Shown: positions 1 through 7,243 of the stretch, piece by piece
Layout: every line of letters begins with the position of its first letter
How positions within the stretch are numbered: the first letter of the stretch is position 1
DNA from: Magnetococcales bacterium
GTDB lineage: Bacteria > Pseudomonadota > Magnetococcia > Magnetococcales > Magnetaquicoccaceae
NCBI GenBank assembly: GCA_015228895.1
Contig: JADGCR010000039.1
Location: 1 to 14,218 of the forward strand
Reading direction: 5' to 3'
Length of the DNA stretch: 14,218 nt
Translations under genes and position numbers: made by a program
The notes under the pieces: model-generated
What the model was told of the DNA's origin: nothing
Seen by the model: the letters and a program-made list of their open reading frames with translations, nothing else
Database searches by the model: none

Positions 1-35
1 CCTTCATATTCCTCTTTGGATCATGCGGGATACCC

Positions 36-119
36 ATGCCGATCACCTTTCATCCGAATGAACGAACAGTTATTTTTATCGATGGATCCAATCTCTACGC
101 CGCGATCCGTTCCCTGGGG
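36..119 (+). pseudogene. 5' fragment of a NYN-domain (LabA/DUF88-like) gene, truncated
   Basis: Reading from the ATG at 36, the first ~28 residues contain NERTVIFIDGSNLYAAIRSL. This closely resembles the N-terminus of bacterial NYN-domain (LabA/DUF88-type) proteins, where the first beta strand carries the acidic FIDGxNLY motif of a putative Mg-dependent RNase fold. A weak ribosome binding site (GGGA at 27-30) precedes the ATG. After about residue 28 the family-like sequence stops: the frame continues to 452 only as low-complexity antisense of the neighbouring nuoM-like gene, and neither of the other two plus frames resumes a NYN sequence. I read this as a broken remnant left where the SulP/NuoM-like cluster adjoins the old gene. 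It could also be a chance similarity over a short stretch, or an assembly junction. Confidence 0.5.
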
Positions 120-171
120 GTCAATGGGGGGGTCGATTCCGGATGTGACATCTCTCGTCGCCTCCCCAAAG

Positions 172-1638
172 TCACAAGCGGCCAAGGAACAACCCGGCGA
201 AACGGTCCAGGTTGGCGGTCATCTTTTCCAGCAGGGGAAGGGGAAAAACGCCGAACAGCAGGATCGCCAGGGTCAGGAGGCCGGCCGCGGTCCATTCCAT
301 GGGGTGCATGGGTTCCAGGGTGGCCATTTCCGCTTTTCCGGGTCCGGTGCACAAGACCCCGATGGTGCGCACCCCGTAGGCCGCGCTCACCAGCATGCCC
401 ACGCTCAGCAGGGCGCTCCACCAGCCCCAGCGCTGCAGACCGCCGATCATGACGTGCAGCTCGGCGATGAAGCCGGAACTCCCCGGCACCCCCACCGAGG
501 CCAGAAAGGCCACGGCGACAAAAAAGGCGAAATGGGGGGCATGGATGGTGAGGGAACCATAATGGCGGATGTCGCGGGTATGGGTGCGCTGATAGAGAAG
601 ACCCACCAGCAAAAACAGGGTGGCCGCCGACAAACCATGGGCCACCATCTGCGTGACGGCTCCCAGCAGACCCGCCTCATTGAGGGAGGCAATGCCCAGC
701 AATACCACCCCCATATGGCTGATGGAAGAGTAGGCCACCATCACCTTGAGGTCGCTCTGCCGCCACGCCAGCACCCCACCGTAGAGCAGGTTGATCATGG
801 CCAGGGTGGCCAGGAAGCCCTGCAGGGCCACCATGGCGTCCGGGAGGAGCATGGCGACCCGGATCAACCCGTAGGAGCCCATTTTCAAAAGCGCTCCCGA
901 CAGCAGGATGCTCACGGGGGTCGGGGCTTCCACATGCGCCAGGGGAAGCCAGCCATGCAGGGGAAAGATGGGCATCTTGACCCCGAAGCCGATGAGAAAC
1001 CCGATAAAGATCGGGATCTGCACCTCCCTGGGGAGGTTGCGCAACCCATCGGCCATGGCGGTCATCAGGAAGGTATGGGTCTGCAGGGCGTCATAGGCCA
1101 CCAGCAGGGCGATCAACATGAAGACCGAGCCGCCCATGGTGTACAACAGAAAATTGAGGGCCGCCTGATTGCGTTGCTGGCCGCCATAATTGTTGATGAG
1201 AAAAAAAAGGGGCAACAGGGTGAGCTCCCAGAAGATGTAGAAGATCGACCAGTCCTGGGCCATGAAGACCCCCAGCATGGCCGATTCCAGCAGCAGCAGA
1301 GGAATGAAATACCCTTTGCGACGCTCCTTGATCCCCCCGGACGCCAGGACGGCCACCAGGGCCAGCAGGGTGGACAACAGGACCATGGGCAACGAGATCC
1401 CATCGACTCCCAGGGCGAAATAACTGCCCAACTGGGGACGCCAGACGGTTTTTTCCAGGAGCTGCACCCCGCTTTCGGCTCCGGAGAACAGGGTCGCCAC
1501 CCACCCGGACCAAAGCAGGGTCGCAACCGCCGTCGAGCAGGCCACCAGACGCATGGCCCGCTGCATCCGGGAGGGCAGCAGGGCGAGCAGCAGGGCGCCG
1601 CATGCGGGCAGCGTCAGCAAGACCAGCAAGGGTTTCAT
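172..1638 (-). CDS. NuoM-like proton-translocating membrane subunit, stand-alone
   Basis: This 488-residue protein is a near-continuous series of membrane helices with the hallmarks of the NuoM/NdhD/MrpD antiporter-like family, subunits that move protons (or Na+) across the inner membrane. Seen directly: FWELTLLP with the TM5 glutamate (E138), the TM7 lysine in KMPIFPLHGWLP (K221), the APTPVSILLSGALLKMG stretch (second lysine K252), and VGVPGSSGFIAEL near residue 393. Length is normal for NuoM (about 500). An in-frame ATG exists at 1656. The ATG at 1638 is preferred because it overlaps the stop of a 26-codon ORF (ATGA) that has a strong ribosome binding site. No nuoL, nuoN or other complex I gene is adjacent. 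It lies 103 bases downstream of a SulP transporter gene on the same strand, so it may work with that transporter rather than with complex I. That role is inference; the family call is firm. Confidence 0.9.
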   Translation of the reverse strand: MKPLLVLLTLPACGALLLALLPSRMQRAMRLVACSTAVATLLWSGWVATLFSGAESGVQLLEKTVWRPQLGSYFALGVDGISLPMVLLSTLLALVAVLASGGIKERRKGYFIPLLLLESAMLGVFMAQDWSIFYIFWELTLLPLFFLINNYGGQQRNQAALNFLLYTMGGSVFMLIALLVAYDALQTHTFLMTAMADGLRNLPREVQIPIFIGFLIGFGVKMPIFPLHGWLPLAHVEAPTPVSILLSGALLKMGSYGLIRVAMLLPDAMVALQGFLATLAMINLLYGGVLAWRQSDLKVMVAYSSISHMGVVLLGIASLNEAGLLGAVTQMVAHGLSAATLFLLVGLLYQRTHTRDIRHYGSLTIHAPHFAFFVAVAFLASVGVPGSSGFIAELHVMIGGLQRWGWWSALLSVGMLVSAAYGVRTIGVLCTGPGKAEMATLEPMHPMEWTAAGLLTLAILLFGVFPLPLLEKMTANLDRFAGLFLGRL

Positions 1639-1715
1639 GTGGGACAGGGCTTCCATGCGCGCATCGTGTTGTTGGTCTCGTGGCAGTGTGTGGGCCGGAG
1701 TGCATCGACGGCCAT
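1635..1715 (-). CDS. 26-residue small ORF coupled to the NuoM-like gene
   Basis: A 26-codon ORF lies between the SulP gene and the NuoM-like gene. It begins MAVDALRPTH and ends KPCPT. Its ATG follows GGGAG with a 7-base spacer, a better ribosome binding site than any other candidate in this gap. Its TGA overlaps the ATG of the NuoM-like gene (ATGA), the usual arrangement for translational coupling. The peptide is hydrophilic, with no membrane segment, and contains two His and two Cys in a THCHE...KPCPT pattern. It may be a functional small protein, or merely a leader that delivers ribosomes to the next gene. I recognise no family. Confidence 0.5.
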   Translation of the reverse strand: MAVDALRPTHCHETNNTMRAWKPCPT

Positions 1716-1741
1716 GATTTCACTCCCATCCCAAAGCAATG

Positions 1742-3454
1742 TCAACGATTTCCAACCGCATTCAACAGGGGGCGGTCGCTGTCCCGGTTCAGGCGCTCGT
1801 AAATGTCGTTCAGGGCCGCCTGCTCCGTGGAGAAGATGTTGCGGCTGCCCACGAAATCCAACAGCCCGGTGGCCTGCATCACCAACAGGATCTGCCGCTT
1901 CAAACCGGAAAAGACCATCACCATGCCGTTCTTGTGCACCCGTTCCACCAGATGGCGCACCACCTCCTCCCCAGAGGCGTCCATCTGGTTGATCCCATCC
2001 CCCACCAGCAGCAGGAATTTGGCGTTGGGTTTGGAAGAGACGGCGTTCAACACCATCTCTTCGAAATAGGAGACATTGGCGAAATAGAGCTGACCATCGA
2101 AACGCATCACGATGATCTGCGGGTCCGTGGGCAACTCCGGATGGAAGGCCACATCCCGCAGCGTGCCATCCGGGAACAGGCCCAGCAGGGCCACGCGGGG
2201 ATTCATGGTGCGGTACAGAAACAACAGGATCGCCAGTCCGGCGCCAAAAAAGATCCCCTTGTCCAGATGGGGCGCGAAGACCAGCGAGGCGCAGAAGGTG
2301 GCGATGGCGGCGATGCCGTCATGACGGTTGGCCTGCCAGGCGTGCACGATCGCCTTCACGTTGAGCAGACCCACCACGGCCATCATGATCACCGCCGCCA
2401 GCACCGCCTCCGGGAGGTGATAGAGCAGCGGGGTGAGAAACAGCAGGGTGGCCAGCACCATCAGGGAGGTGACCACCGAGGAGAAACCACTCCTGGCCCC
2501 GGCGTCCAGATTGACCGCGGAACGGGAAAACGAACCGGAGGTGGGGTAGGCCTGGGTGAGCGCACCCACCAGATTGCCCAGCCCCTGGCCGATCAGCTCC
2601 TGATTGGGATCGATGCTCTCCCTGGTGCGGGCCGCCATGGCCTTGGCGATGGAAATCGCCTCCATGAACCCCACCAGCGAAATGATCACCGCGCTGCTCA
2701 CCAGGTTGCCCATGATCTGCCAGTCGAAATCGGGCAGCGCCAGGAGGGGCAATCCCCTGGGAATCTCCCCCACCACCCTGCCACCCATGTCCTGGAAGTC
2801 CAGGGCCCAGCTGGCCAGCGTGGTGATGGCCACGGCGATCAGGACGTTGGGCAGCCGGGGCCACCTTTTTTTCAGGGTCCACATCGCGATGAACGCCACC
2901 GCTCCGAAAACCAGGGAGGGCCAATGGGTGGTGTGCAGCTGCCGCAGCACCCCCCAGATGTCCTGCAGAAAATGGTCGCTGCGTCCCATCCCGACCCCGA
3001 AGATCTTGGAAAGCTGGGAGAGACCGATGATCAGGGCCGCCGCGTTGGTGAATCCCAGGATCACCGGATGGGAGAGAAAGTTGACCACCACCCCCATGCG
3101 CAGCAACCCAAGGGTCAACTGCACCACCCCGATCAGAAAGGACATCAGGATGGCCAGGGCGACGAACTGCTCGCTGCCGCTCTGGGCGAAGGGGAGCAGG
3201 GCCGCTCCGGTCAACAGCGACACCACCGCCACCGGACCCGTCGCCAACTGTCTGGAGGAACCGAACAGCGCCGCCACCGCCCCTGGCAGAAACGCGGCGT
3301 ACAGGCCATAGTAGGCCGGCAGACCCGCCAGATTGGCGTAGGCCATGGACTGGGGAATGAGCACCAGGGCCACCGTGACGCCGGCCAGGAGGTCGGCCTG
3401 CAAGGCATCCCGGCCCATGGGAAACCAATTCAAGAACGGCAACAATTTACGCAT
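1742..3454 (-). CDS. SulP/SLC26-family inorganic anion transporter with STAS domain (SulP-1)
   Basis: The predicted 570-residue inner-membrane transporter has the SulP core (UraA fold, 14 helices). Signature stretches are GSSRQLATGPVAVVSLLTG, FLSHPVILGFTNAAALIIG, FMEAISIAKAMA, IDPNQELIGQGLGNLVGA and YPTSGSFSRSAVNLDAGA. A cytoplasmic STAS domain follows (about residues 446-556, with GDGINQMDASGEE). E265 in FMEAI sits where, in the family, BicA has a cation-site Asp and some proton-coupled plant members have Glu, so proton coupling is possible. Substrate is unresolved: sulfate, bicarbonate or another anion. The ATG at 3454 has GAGG nine bases upstream; an in-frame ATG at 3463 abuts that GAGG too closely. 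It lies 43 bases downstream of the UspA-like gene and upstream of the NuoM-like gene in one operon. It is clearly paralogous to the transporter ending at 7244, but lacks that protein's large periplasmic insert. Confidence 0.93.
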   Translation of the reverse strand: MRKLLPFLNWFPMGRDALQADLLAGVTVALVLIPQSMAYANLAGLPAYYGLYAAFLPGAVAALFGSSRQLATGPVAVVSLLTGAALLPFAQSGSEQFVALAILMSFLIGVVQLTLGLLRMGVVVNFLSHPVILGFTNAAALIIGLSQLSKIFGVGMGRSDHFLQDIWGVLRQLHTTHWPSLVFGAVAFIAMWTLKKRWPRLPNVLIAVAITTLASWALDFQDMGGRVVGEIPRGLPLLALPDFDWQIMGNLVSSAVIISLVGFMEAISIAKAMAARTRESIDPNQELIGQGLGNLVGALTQAYPTSGSFSRSAVNLDAGARSGFSSVVTSLMVLATLLFLTPLLYHLPEAVLAAVIMMAVVGLLNVKAIVHAWQANRHDGIAAIATFCASLVFAPHLDKGIFFGAGLAILLFLYRTMNPRVALLGLFPDGTLRDVAFHPELPTDPQIIVMRFDGQLYFANVSYFEEMVLNAVSSKPNAKFLLLVGDGINQMDASGEEVVRHLVERVHKNGMVMVFSGLKRQILLVMQATGLLDFVGSRNIFSTEQAALNDIYERLNRDSDRPLLNAVGNR

Positions 3455-3497
3455 GGGATCCATCCTCGGCAAACACAGACACCAATGTTGATTGAAC

Positions 3498-3992
3498 TCA
3501 GCCCCCGCTTCCCAGGGCGGCCACCACCAGGGGACAGGGCAGACGATTGCTCCAGACCGGGGGGCGCCGGCTCTCCGGGTCACTCTTCAACCCCCACGTT
3601 TCCAACGATTCCACCATGATGCAGACAATTTCCGTCACGGACTCCGCGTGGCCCACCACCGCCTCCCAGGAGAGTTCCGGCAGACAGGTCAGGTGACTCT
3701 CTTTTCCATGGCTGGCCACCTCTTCCAGAAAAACGCCCAGGGTGACGGAGGGAGGCCGCACCGCCGCGCGCAACAGGATCTCCACCCCGGCCTCCAGCCG
3801 GTCCATCATGGACAGGGCCGCGGCAAGCACCTCCGGCGCCGGTTCCAGGGCGCGCAGCACCAGCAGGACGGTGCGACGCTTTTGCGCCGTCTTCCCGGCC
3901 GGCGGGGGCTCCCCCGCCCCGGCGAAGGTGGCCGCCATCAGGAGTTGCTCCGGAGTGTGGGTTCGGACATGGGGATCGACCGGGGACGACAC
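3498..3992 (-). CDS. Divergent UspA-like protein, hypothetical
   Basis: A 164-residue soluble protein. After a Pro/Gly-rich N-terminus, residues 40-49 form a hydrophobic strand (RRTVLLVLRALEP), followed by a helix and a second strand (AGVEILLRAAV). Then come LGVFLEEVASHG, a strand-rich stretch around IVCIMVESLETWG (122-134), and a terminal LPCPLVVAAL strand (151-160). This order and the closing CPLVV resemble the alpha/beta universal stress protein (UspA) fold. The usual C-terminal ATP-binding glycine motif is not visible, so it would be a non-canonical member. The GTG start directly follows the TGA of the 36-residue ORF (TGAGTG), which implies reinitiation. An ATG at 3938 with GGAG nine bases upstream is a real alternative. 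The gene leads the SulP-1/NuoM-like genes, so a regulatory or accessory role in transport is possible but unproven. Confidence 0.7.
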   Translation of the reverse strand: MSSPVDPHVRTHTPEQLLMAATFAGAGEPPPAGKTAQKRRTVLLVLRALEPAPEVLAAALSMMDRLEAGVEILLRAAVRPPSVTLGVFLEEVASHGKESHLTCLPELSWEAVVGHAESVTEIVCIMVESLETWGLKSDPESRRPPVWSNRLPCPLVVAALGSGG

Positions 3993-4103
3993 TCAGTGGA
4001 ACCAGTGCCATACCCGCCATGGGTGGGCGATCGCAAACGCTCCGGAGGAGGTGCGCATGACCCCCGCCACGCCGCGCATGACACGATAGACGACCTTTGC
4101 CAT
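3993..4103 (-). CDS. 36-residue small protein at the head of the SulP-1 operon
   Basis: The ORF starts at an ATG preceded by AGAGG with a 5-base spacer, one of the best ribosome binding sites in the window. Its stop is immediately followed by the GTG of the UspA-like gene (TGAGTG). The peptide (MAKVVYRVMRGVAGVMR... ending HPWRVWHWFH) is basic, with an amphipathic N-terminal half and an aromatic, His/Trp-rich tail. The tail could favour membrane-surface or ligand contact. No family recognised. The strong start signal and coupling argue that it is translated. An in-frame upstream ATG at 4202 has no comparable ribosome binding site. Confidence 0.6.
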   Translation of the reverse strand: MAKVVYRVMRGVAGVMRTSSGAFAIAHPWRVWHWFH

Positions 4104-4265
4104 CAGAACCTCTCGACACGATGGGGTGGAGGATACAGAGACGTTCCCTTTCCGGGGATGCGGCCCTGCGCCAACACAACCCGACTGCATGGAGCGTACC
4201 ATGGGGAATAGGTCAAAGTTATCATGCTGTTAATGAATGAATCCGTGTTTGTTTCCGGAACCAGT

Positions 4266-4282
4266 CATTGCATTTTGCAACA
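4266..4282. promoter_or_regulatory. Operator-like inverted repeat, site 1
   Basis: CATTGCATTTTGCAACA contains the perfect dyad TTGCA-TTT-TGCAA (4268-4280). A further TGCAA half-site follows at 4286-4290, giving a second possible pairing with a 6-base spacer. The 17-mer matches the site upstream of the second SulP gene at 15 of 17 positions, differing only at two central bases. The core is the exact reverse complement of site 2. It lies 143 bases before the kinase ATG and about 170 before the 36-residue ORF. Confidence 0.6.
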
Positions 4283-4366
4283 GCATGCAACGGAAGATCC
4301 GCGAGGGTTTTTTCTAACTCGTTGATAAAATATTAAAAGATTCTGACATTGCCATTTCCGATCAAT

Positions 4367-4383
4367 CCTTGCAAAATGCAACA
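4367..4383. promoter_or_regulatory. Operator-like inverted repeat, site 2
   Basis: CCTTGCAAAATGCAACA contains the perfect dyad TTGCA-AAA-TGCAA (4369-4381), about 101 bases (nearly ten helical turns) from site 1 centre to centre. It is centred about 42 bases before the kinase ATG at 4417, a position suited to autoregulation of the two-component genes. Confidence 0.6.
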
Positions 4384-4416
4384 AAGTCACTCTCGAAGCC
4401 CCACTGGAGTTGCCCC

Positions 4417-5811
4417 ATGCGACAGACCTCCCTGCAACACAAAGTGATCCTGGGATATTACCTGATCAGCGCCATGGCCCTCTGTTTGAGCCTGTTCACC
4501 CTGGTGGAGCTGCGGGTCGTCTCCATGCACCTGATTTCGGGGGAACAGGTCTATGTGCTGTTGAACAACGTCCTGGAGATGCGCCGGTTCGAGAAGAATT
4601 TCTTCCTTTATCACCAACAGGAGGACATGGATCAGCTGCTCTCCTACATCGATCTGGTCCAGAGGAACCTGCGGGAGGCGAACCAGGAGGAGCTGCGACG
4701 GATGCGGGAGAAAATCGACGCCTACGCCGAGCTGGTCAATCACCCGGTGGATCAGGCGGCGGAAAAGACCCTGCGCACCCTGGGCAAGGCCATCGTCACC
4801 ACCGCGGAGGAGAGCGCCACCACCCGGCTGATACAGGTCCGCCAGGCGCTGGACCGGCATCAGACCCTGCTGCTGACGGCCATGATCGTGGTGGTGGCGG
4901 TGATCCTGCTGCTGGGACGCTCCGTCTCCCGCTGGATCGTGACCCCGCTGCGGCGCATCGAGGAGAGCATGGCCGGGGTGGTCCAGGGGCAGTTCGAATC
5001 GATTCACCCCCACTCCAACGACCGGGAGATCCTCTCGTTGACCAGGGCCTTCAACCTGATGTTGCAGGAGCTGCACCGGCGGCAGAAACACCTGCTGCGC
5101 TCGGAAAAGCTGGCCGCACTGGGAACCCTGCTCTCCGGGGTGGCCCATGAACTGAACAATCCGTTGTCCAACATCTCCACCTCGTGTCAGATCCTGACCG
5201 AGGAGGTGGAAAGCACCGATCTGGCCTTCCGACGGGAACTGCTGACCCAGATCGACGAGCAGACGCGCCGCGCCCGGGACATCGTGCGTTCCCTGCTGGA
5301 TTTCGCCAGGGACCGGTCGTTCCACAAGAGCTCCCTTTTTCTGGAACCGCTGATTGCCGAGGTCATCCGTTTCAGCAAGGGGAACATCCCCGCCCGCATC
5401 CGGGTGCGGGTGGAGATTCCCCGCGAGATCGCGCTGTTCGGAGACCGGCAACGGTTGCAGCAGGCTTTCATCAACCTGCTGAAAAACAGCCTGGACGCCA
5501 TTCCCGACACGGGAGAGATCCGCATCTCCGCCCAGCCCCCCAACGCCACCACCACCCCGCCGTTCGCCGGCGGGCGGTGCCGCCCGCCCTGGACGGAAAT
5601 CGTGATCCAGGACACGGGCGCGGGCATCCCCGACGAGCATCTGGCACGGATTTTCGATCCCTTCTTCACCACCAAGCCCGTGGGCAAGGGGGCGGGTCTG
5701 GGGCTGGCGGTGGTGTTCGAGGTGATCGAGGAGCACGAAGGGGAGATCATGGCGGAAAGCCAGGTGGGTCAGGGAACCCGTTTTACCATCCGCCTGCCGG
5801 TGCAGGCCTGA
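4417..5811 (+). CDS. Membrane sensor histidine kinase
   Basis: A 464-residue kinase that should pair with the NtrC-type regulator encoded 36 bases downstream. Layout: TM1 about 10-30; a periplasmic helical sensor about 31-150, including EMRRFEKNFFLYHQQED, a motif common in four-helix/HBM-like sensors; TM2 about 151-168; HAMP about 169-222; HisKA with H244 in GVAHELNNPLSNI; then the ATPase domain with N-box INLLKNSLDAI, DTGAGIP (399-405), FDPFFTTK and GKGAGLGLA. All catalytic boxes are intact. The ATG at 4417 has GGAG with a 7-base spacer; the frame extends up to 4369 but would there run into operator site 2. The ligand is unknown, though the sensor type and transporter neighbours point to a small anion or metabolite. 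A proline-rich insertion (PPNATTTPPFAGGRCRPP) sits before the DTGAGIP motif. Confidence 0.93.
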   Translation: MRQTSLQHKVILGYYLISAMALCLSLFTLVELRVVSMHLISGEQVYVLLNNVLEMRRFEKNFFLYHQQEDMDQLLSYIDLVQRNLREANQEELRRMREKIDAYAELVNHPVDQAAEKTLRTLGKAIVTTAEESATTRLIQVRQALDRHQTLLLTAMIVVVAVILLLGRSVSRWIVTPLRRIEESMAGVVQGQFESIHPHSNDREILSLTRAFNLMLQELHRRQKHLLRSEKLAALGTLLSGVAHELNNPLSNISTSCQILTEEVESTDLAFRRELLTQIDEQTRRARDIVRSLLDFARDRSFHKSSLFLEPLIAEVIRFSKGNIPARIRVRVEIPREIALFGDRQRLQQAFINLLKNSLDAIPDTGEIRISAQPPNATTTPPFAGGRCRPPWTEIVIQDTGAGIPDEHLARIFDPFFTTKPVGKGAGLGLAVVFEVIEEHEGEIMAESQVGQGTRFTIRLPVQA

Positions 5812-5847
5812 GGTTGGACCACTCTTCGAGGAACAGGGAGTTCTGAC

Positions 5848-7230
5848 ATGTCGGAGTCCGGTACGCTGTTGATCGTGGATGACGAACTCATCGCGGTGCG
5901 CAATCTCGCCCACGTCATGCGCAAGGAGGGATACCAGACCACGGCGCTGGACAATGGTCCCGACGCCGTGGCGCTGGTGCAACGCCACGCCTTCGACGTG
6001 GTGCTGACGGATCTGCGCATGGAGGGCGCGGACGGCATGCAGGTGCTGCAAGCGTGCAAGCGGCACTCCCCGGAGTGCGAGGTGATCCTGATCACCGGCT
6101 TCGCCACCCTGGAGTCGGCGGTGGAATCCATGCGGGAGGGAGCGTTTTTCTACATCGCCAAGCCGTTCCGTCTGGACGAGGTGCGCAAGGTGGTGAGCGA
6201 AGCCATGCAGAAGGTCCGCCTGCGACGGGAGAACCTGGCCCTCAAGGAACAACTGCAACGCATGAAGGGCAAGGGTCCCATCATCACCCGGGACCCGGCC
6301 ATGCTGAAACTTCTGGAGACCGTGCGCCAGATCGGCCCCACCGGCTGCAACACCCTGATCACCGGAGAGAGCGGCGTGGGCAAGGAACTGATCGCCCGCG
6401 CCCTGCACCGGCACAGTGGACGCCCCGACGGACCCTTCGTCGCGGTCAACTGTGGCGTCTTCACCGAGGAACTGCTCTCCTCCGAACTGTTCGGACACGA
6501 GAAGGGGGCCTTCACCGGGGCGGTGGCGGCCAAGGCCGGTTTCATGGAGACCGCCCAGGGAGGGACGCTGTTTTTAGACGAAATCACGGAAATGAGCCTC
6601 GCCATGCAGGTCAAACTGCTGCGGGCGGTGCAGGAGCGGGAGATCGTGCGGGTGGGAGGAACCCAATCCATTCCGGTGGACGTGCGCTTCGTCGCCGCCA
6701 CCAACCGCAACCTTGGGGAGGCGGTCACCCTGGGGAAATTCCGTCAGGATCTCTATTTCCGGCTCAACGTGATCACCCTGGCCATTCCCCCTCTCAAGGA
6801 GCGGCGGGGGGACATCGCCCTGCTGGCGGAATTTTTTCTCAAAAGGGGCGCGGAGCGCATGGACCGCAAGGTGCGCTCCATCGCTCCGGAGGCCATGGCC
6901 CTGCTCCGGGCGTATGACTTTCCCGGCAACATCCGGGAACTGGAAAACGTCATGGAGCGGGCTGTTGCGTTATGCAACGAGGAGAGCGTCACCCCCCAGC
7001 ATCTCCCGGACGCCCTGCGGATTCAGGTGATCAGAACCTTCCGCAACCGGGGGGACCGGGCACCCACCCTGGAGGAGCTGGAGACCGATTACATCCGCTG
7101 GGTTCTGGACGAGACCGGGGGCAATCAGACGATGGCGGCGGAGATCCTGGGCATCGACCGGGTATCCCTGTGGCGCAAGCTCAAACGGCTGCGCCTGCGC
7201 ACCGGGGAGGGGGGACTCCACCCCGGATGA
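5848..7230 (+). CDS. NtrC-family sigma54-dependent response regulator
   Basis: The 460-residue protein has three domains. Its receiver (about 5-120) contains D11/D12, phosphoacceptor D55 in VVLTDLRM, T83 and K105. Its AAA+ sigma54-interaction domain (about 145-375) contains Walker A GESGVGKE, GAFTGA (220-225), Walker B GTLFLDE and FRQDLYFRLNV. Its C-terminal Fis-type helix-turn-helix (about 407-448) includes GNQTMAAEILGIDRVSLWRKL. The complete GAFTGA loop means it should activate sigma54 RNA polymerase. GGAG lies 7 bases before the ATG, and the gene sits 36 bases after the kinase, so the pair is co-transcribed. The TTGCA-N3-TGCAA repeats next to both SulP units and its own operon are candidate binding sites, although no canonical -24/-12 promoter was found beside them. 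It ends 13 bases before the convergent SulP-2 stop. Confidence 0.94.
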   Translation: MSESGTLLIVDDELIAVRNLAHVMRKEGYQTTALDNGPDAVALVQRHAFDVVLTDLRMEGADGMQVLQACKRHSPECEVILITGFATLESAVESMREGAFFYIAKPFRLDEVRKVVSEAMQKVRLRRENLALKEQLQRMKGKGPIITRDPAMLKLLETVRQIGPTGCNTLITGESGVGKELIARALHRHSGRPDGPFVAVNCGVFTEELLSSELFGHEKGAFTGAVAAKAGFMETAQGGTLFLDEITEMSLAMQVKLLRAVQEREIVRVGGTQSIPVDVRFVAATNRNLGEAVTLGKFRQDLYFRLNVITLAIPPLKERRGDIALLAEFFLKRGAERMDRKVRSIAPEAMALLRAYDFPGNIRELENVMERAVALCNEESVTPQHLPDALRIQVIRTFRNRGDRAPTLEELETDYIRWVLDETGGNQTMAAEILGIDRVSLWRKLKRLRLRTGEGGLHPG

Positions 7231-7243
7231 ACCGCCGCAGGCG

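Larger units (their letters stand above)
4104..4416. other. Divergent regulatory region between the SulP-1 operon and the two-component system
   Basis: This 313-base stretch separates two divergently transcribed units. The part from about 4230 to 4385 is much more AT-rich than the flanking genes, including TTGATAAAATATTAAAAG at 4322-4339. It contains two full copies of a TTGCA-N3-TGCAA inverted repeat plus an extra half-site. I found no canonical sigma54 (-24/-12) element on either strand and only weak sigma70-like hexamers (TTGATA at 4322-4327 is the best -35). No coding sequence beyond the 36-residue ORF is supported here. Confidence 0.75.

Noticed and set aside
16..1992. Long plus-strand open frame over the nuoM-like gene
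   Set aside because: It is antisense to a clear NuoM-like protein. Its translation is Gln/Gly/His/Pro-rich with no domain, typical of the reverse strand of a GC-rich gene. Only the first ~28 codons of a different frame (from 36) look real.
1739..3619. Long plus-strand open frame antisense to SulP-1
   Set aside because: His/Gln/Gly-rich low-complexity shadow of a well-supported SulP gene; no ribosome binding site or family resemblance.
3580..4179. Alternative minus-strand open frame overlapping the UspA-like gene
   Set aside because: Gly/Arg-rich frame-shifted shadow; the 3498-3992 frame has strand-helix patterning and a coupled start.
4258..4272. Possible sigma54 promoter next to site 1 (GG...GC), and a similar one at site 3
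   Set aside because: In both cases GG and GC are 11 rather than 10 bases apart and the surrounding TGGCAC/TTGC consensus is poor, so neither is an acceptable -24/-12 element.
4387..6498. Long minus-strand open frame over the kinase and regulator genes
   Set aside because: It spans two recognised genes on the other strand, crosses their junction and has shadow-type composition.
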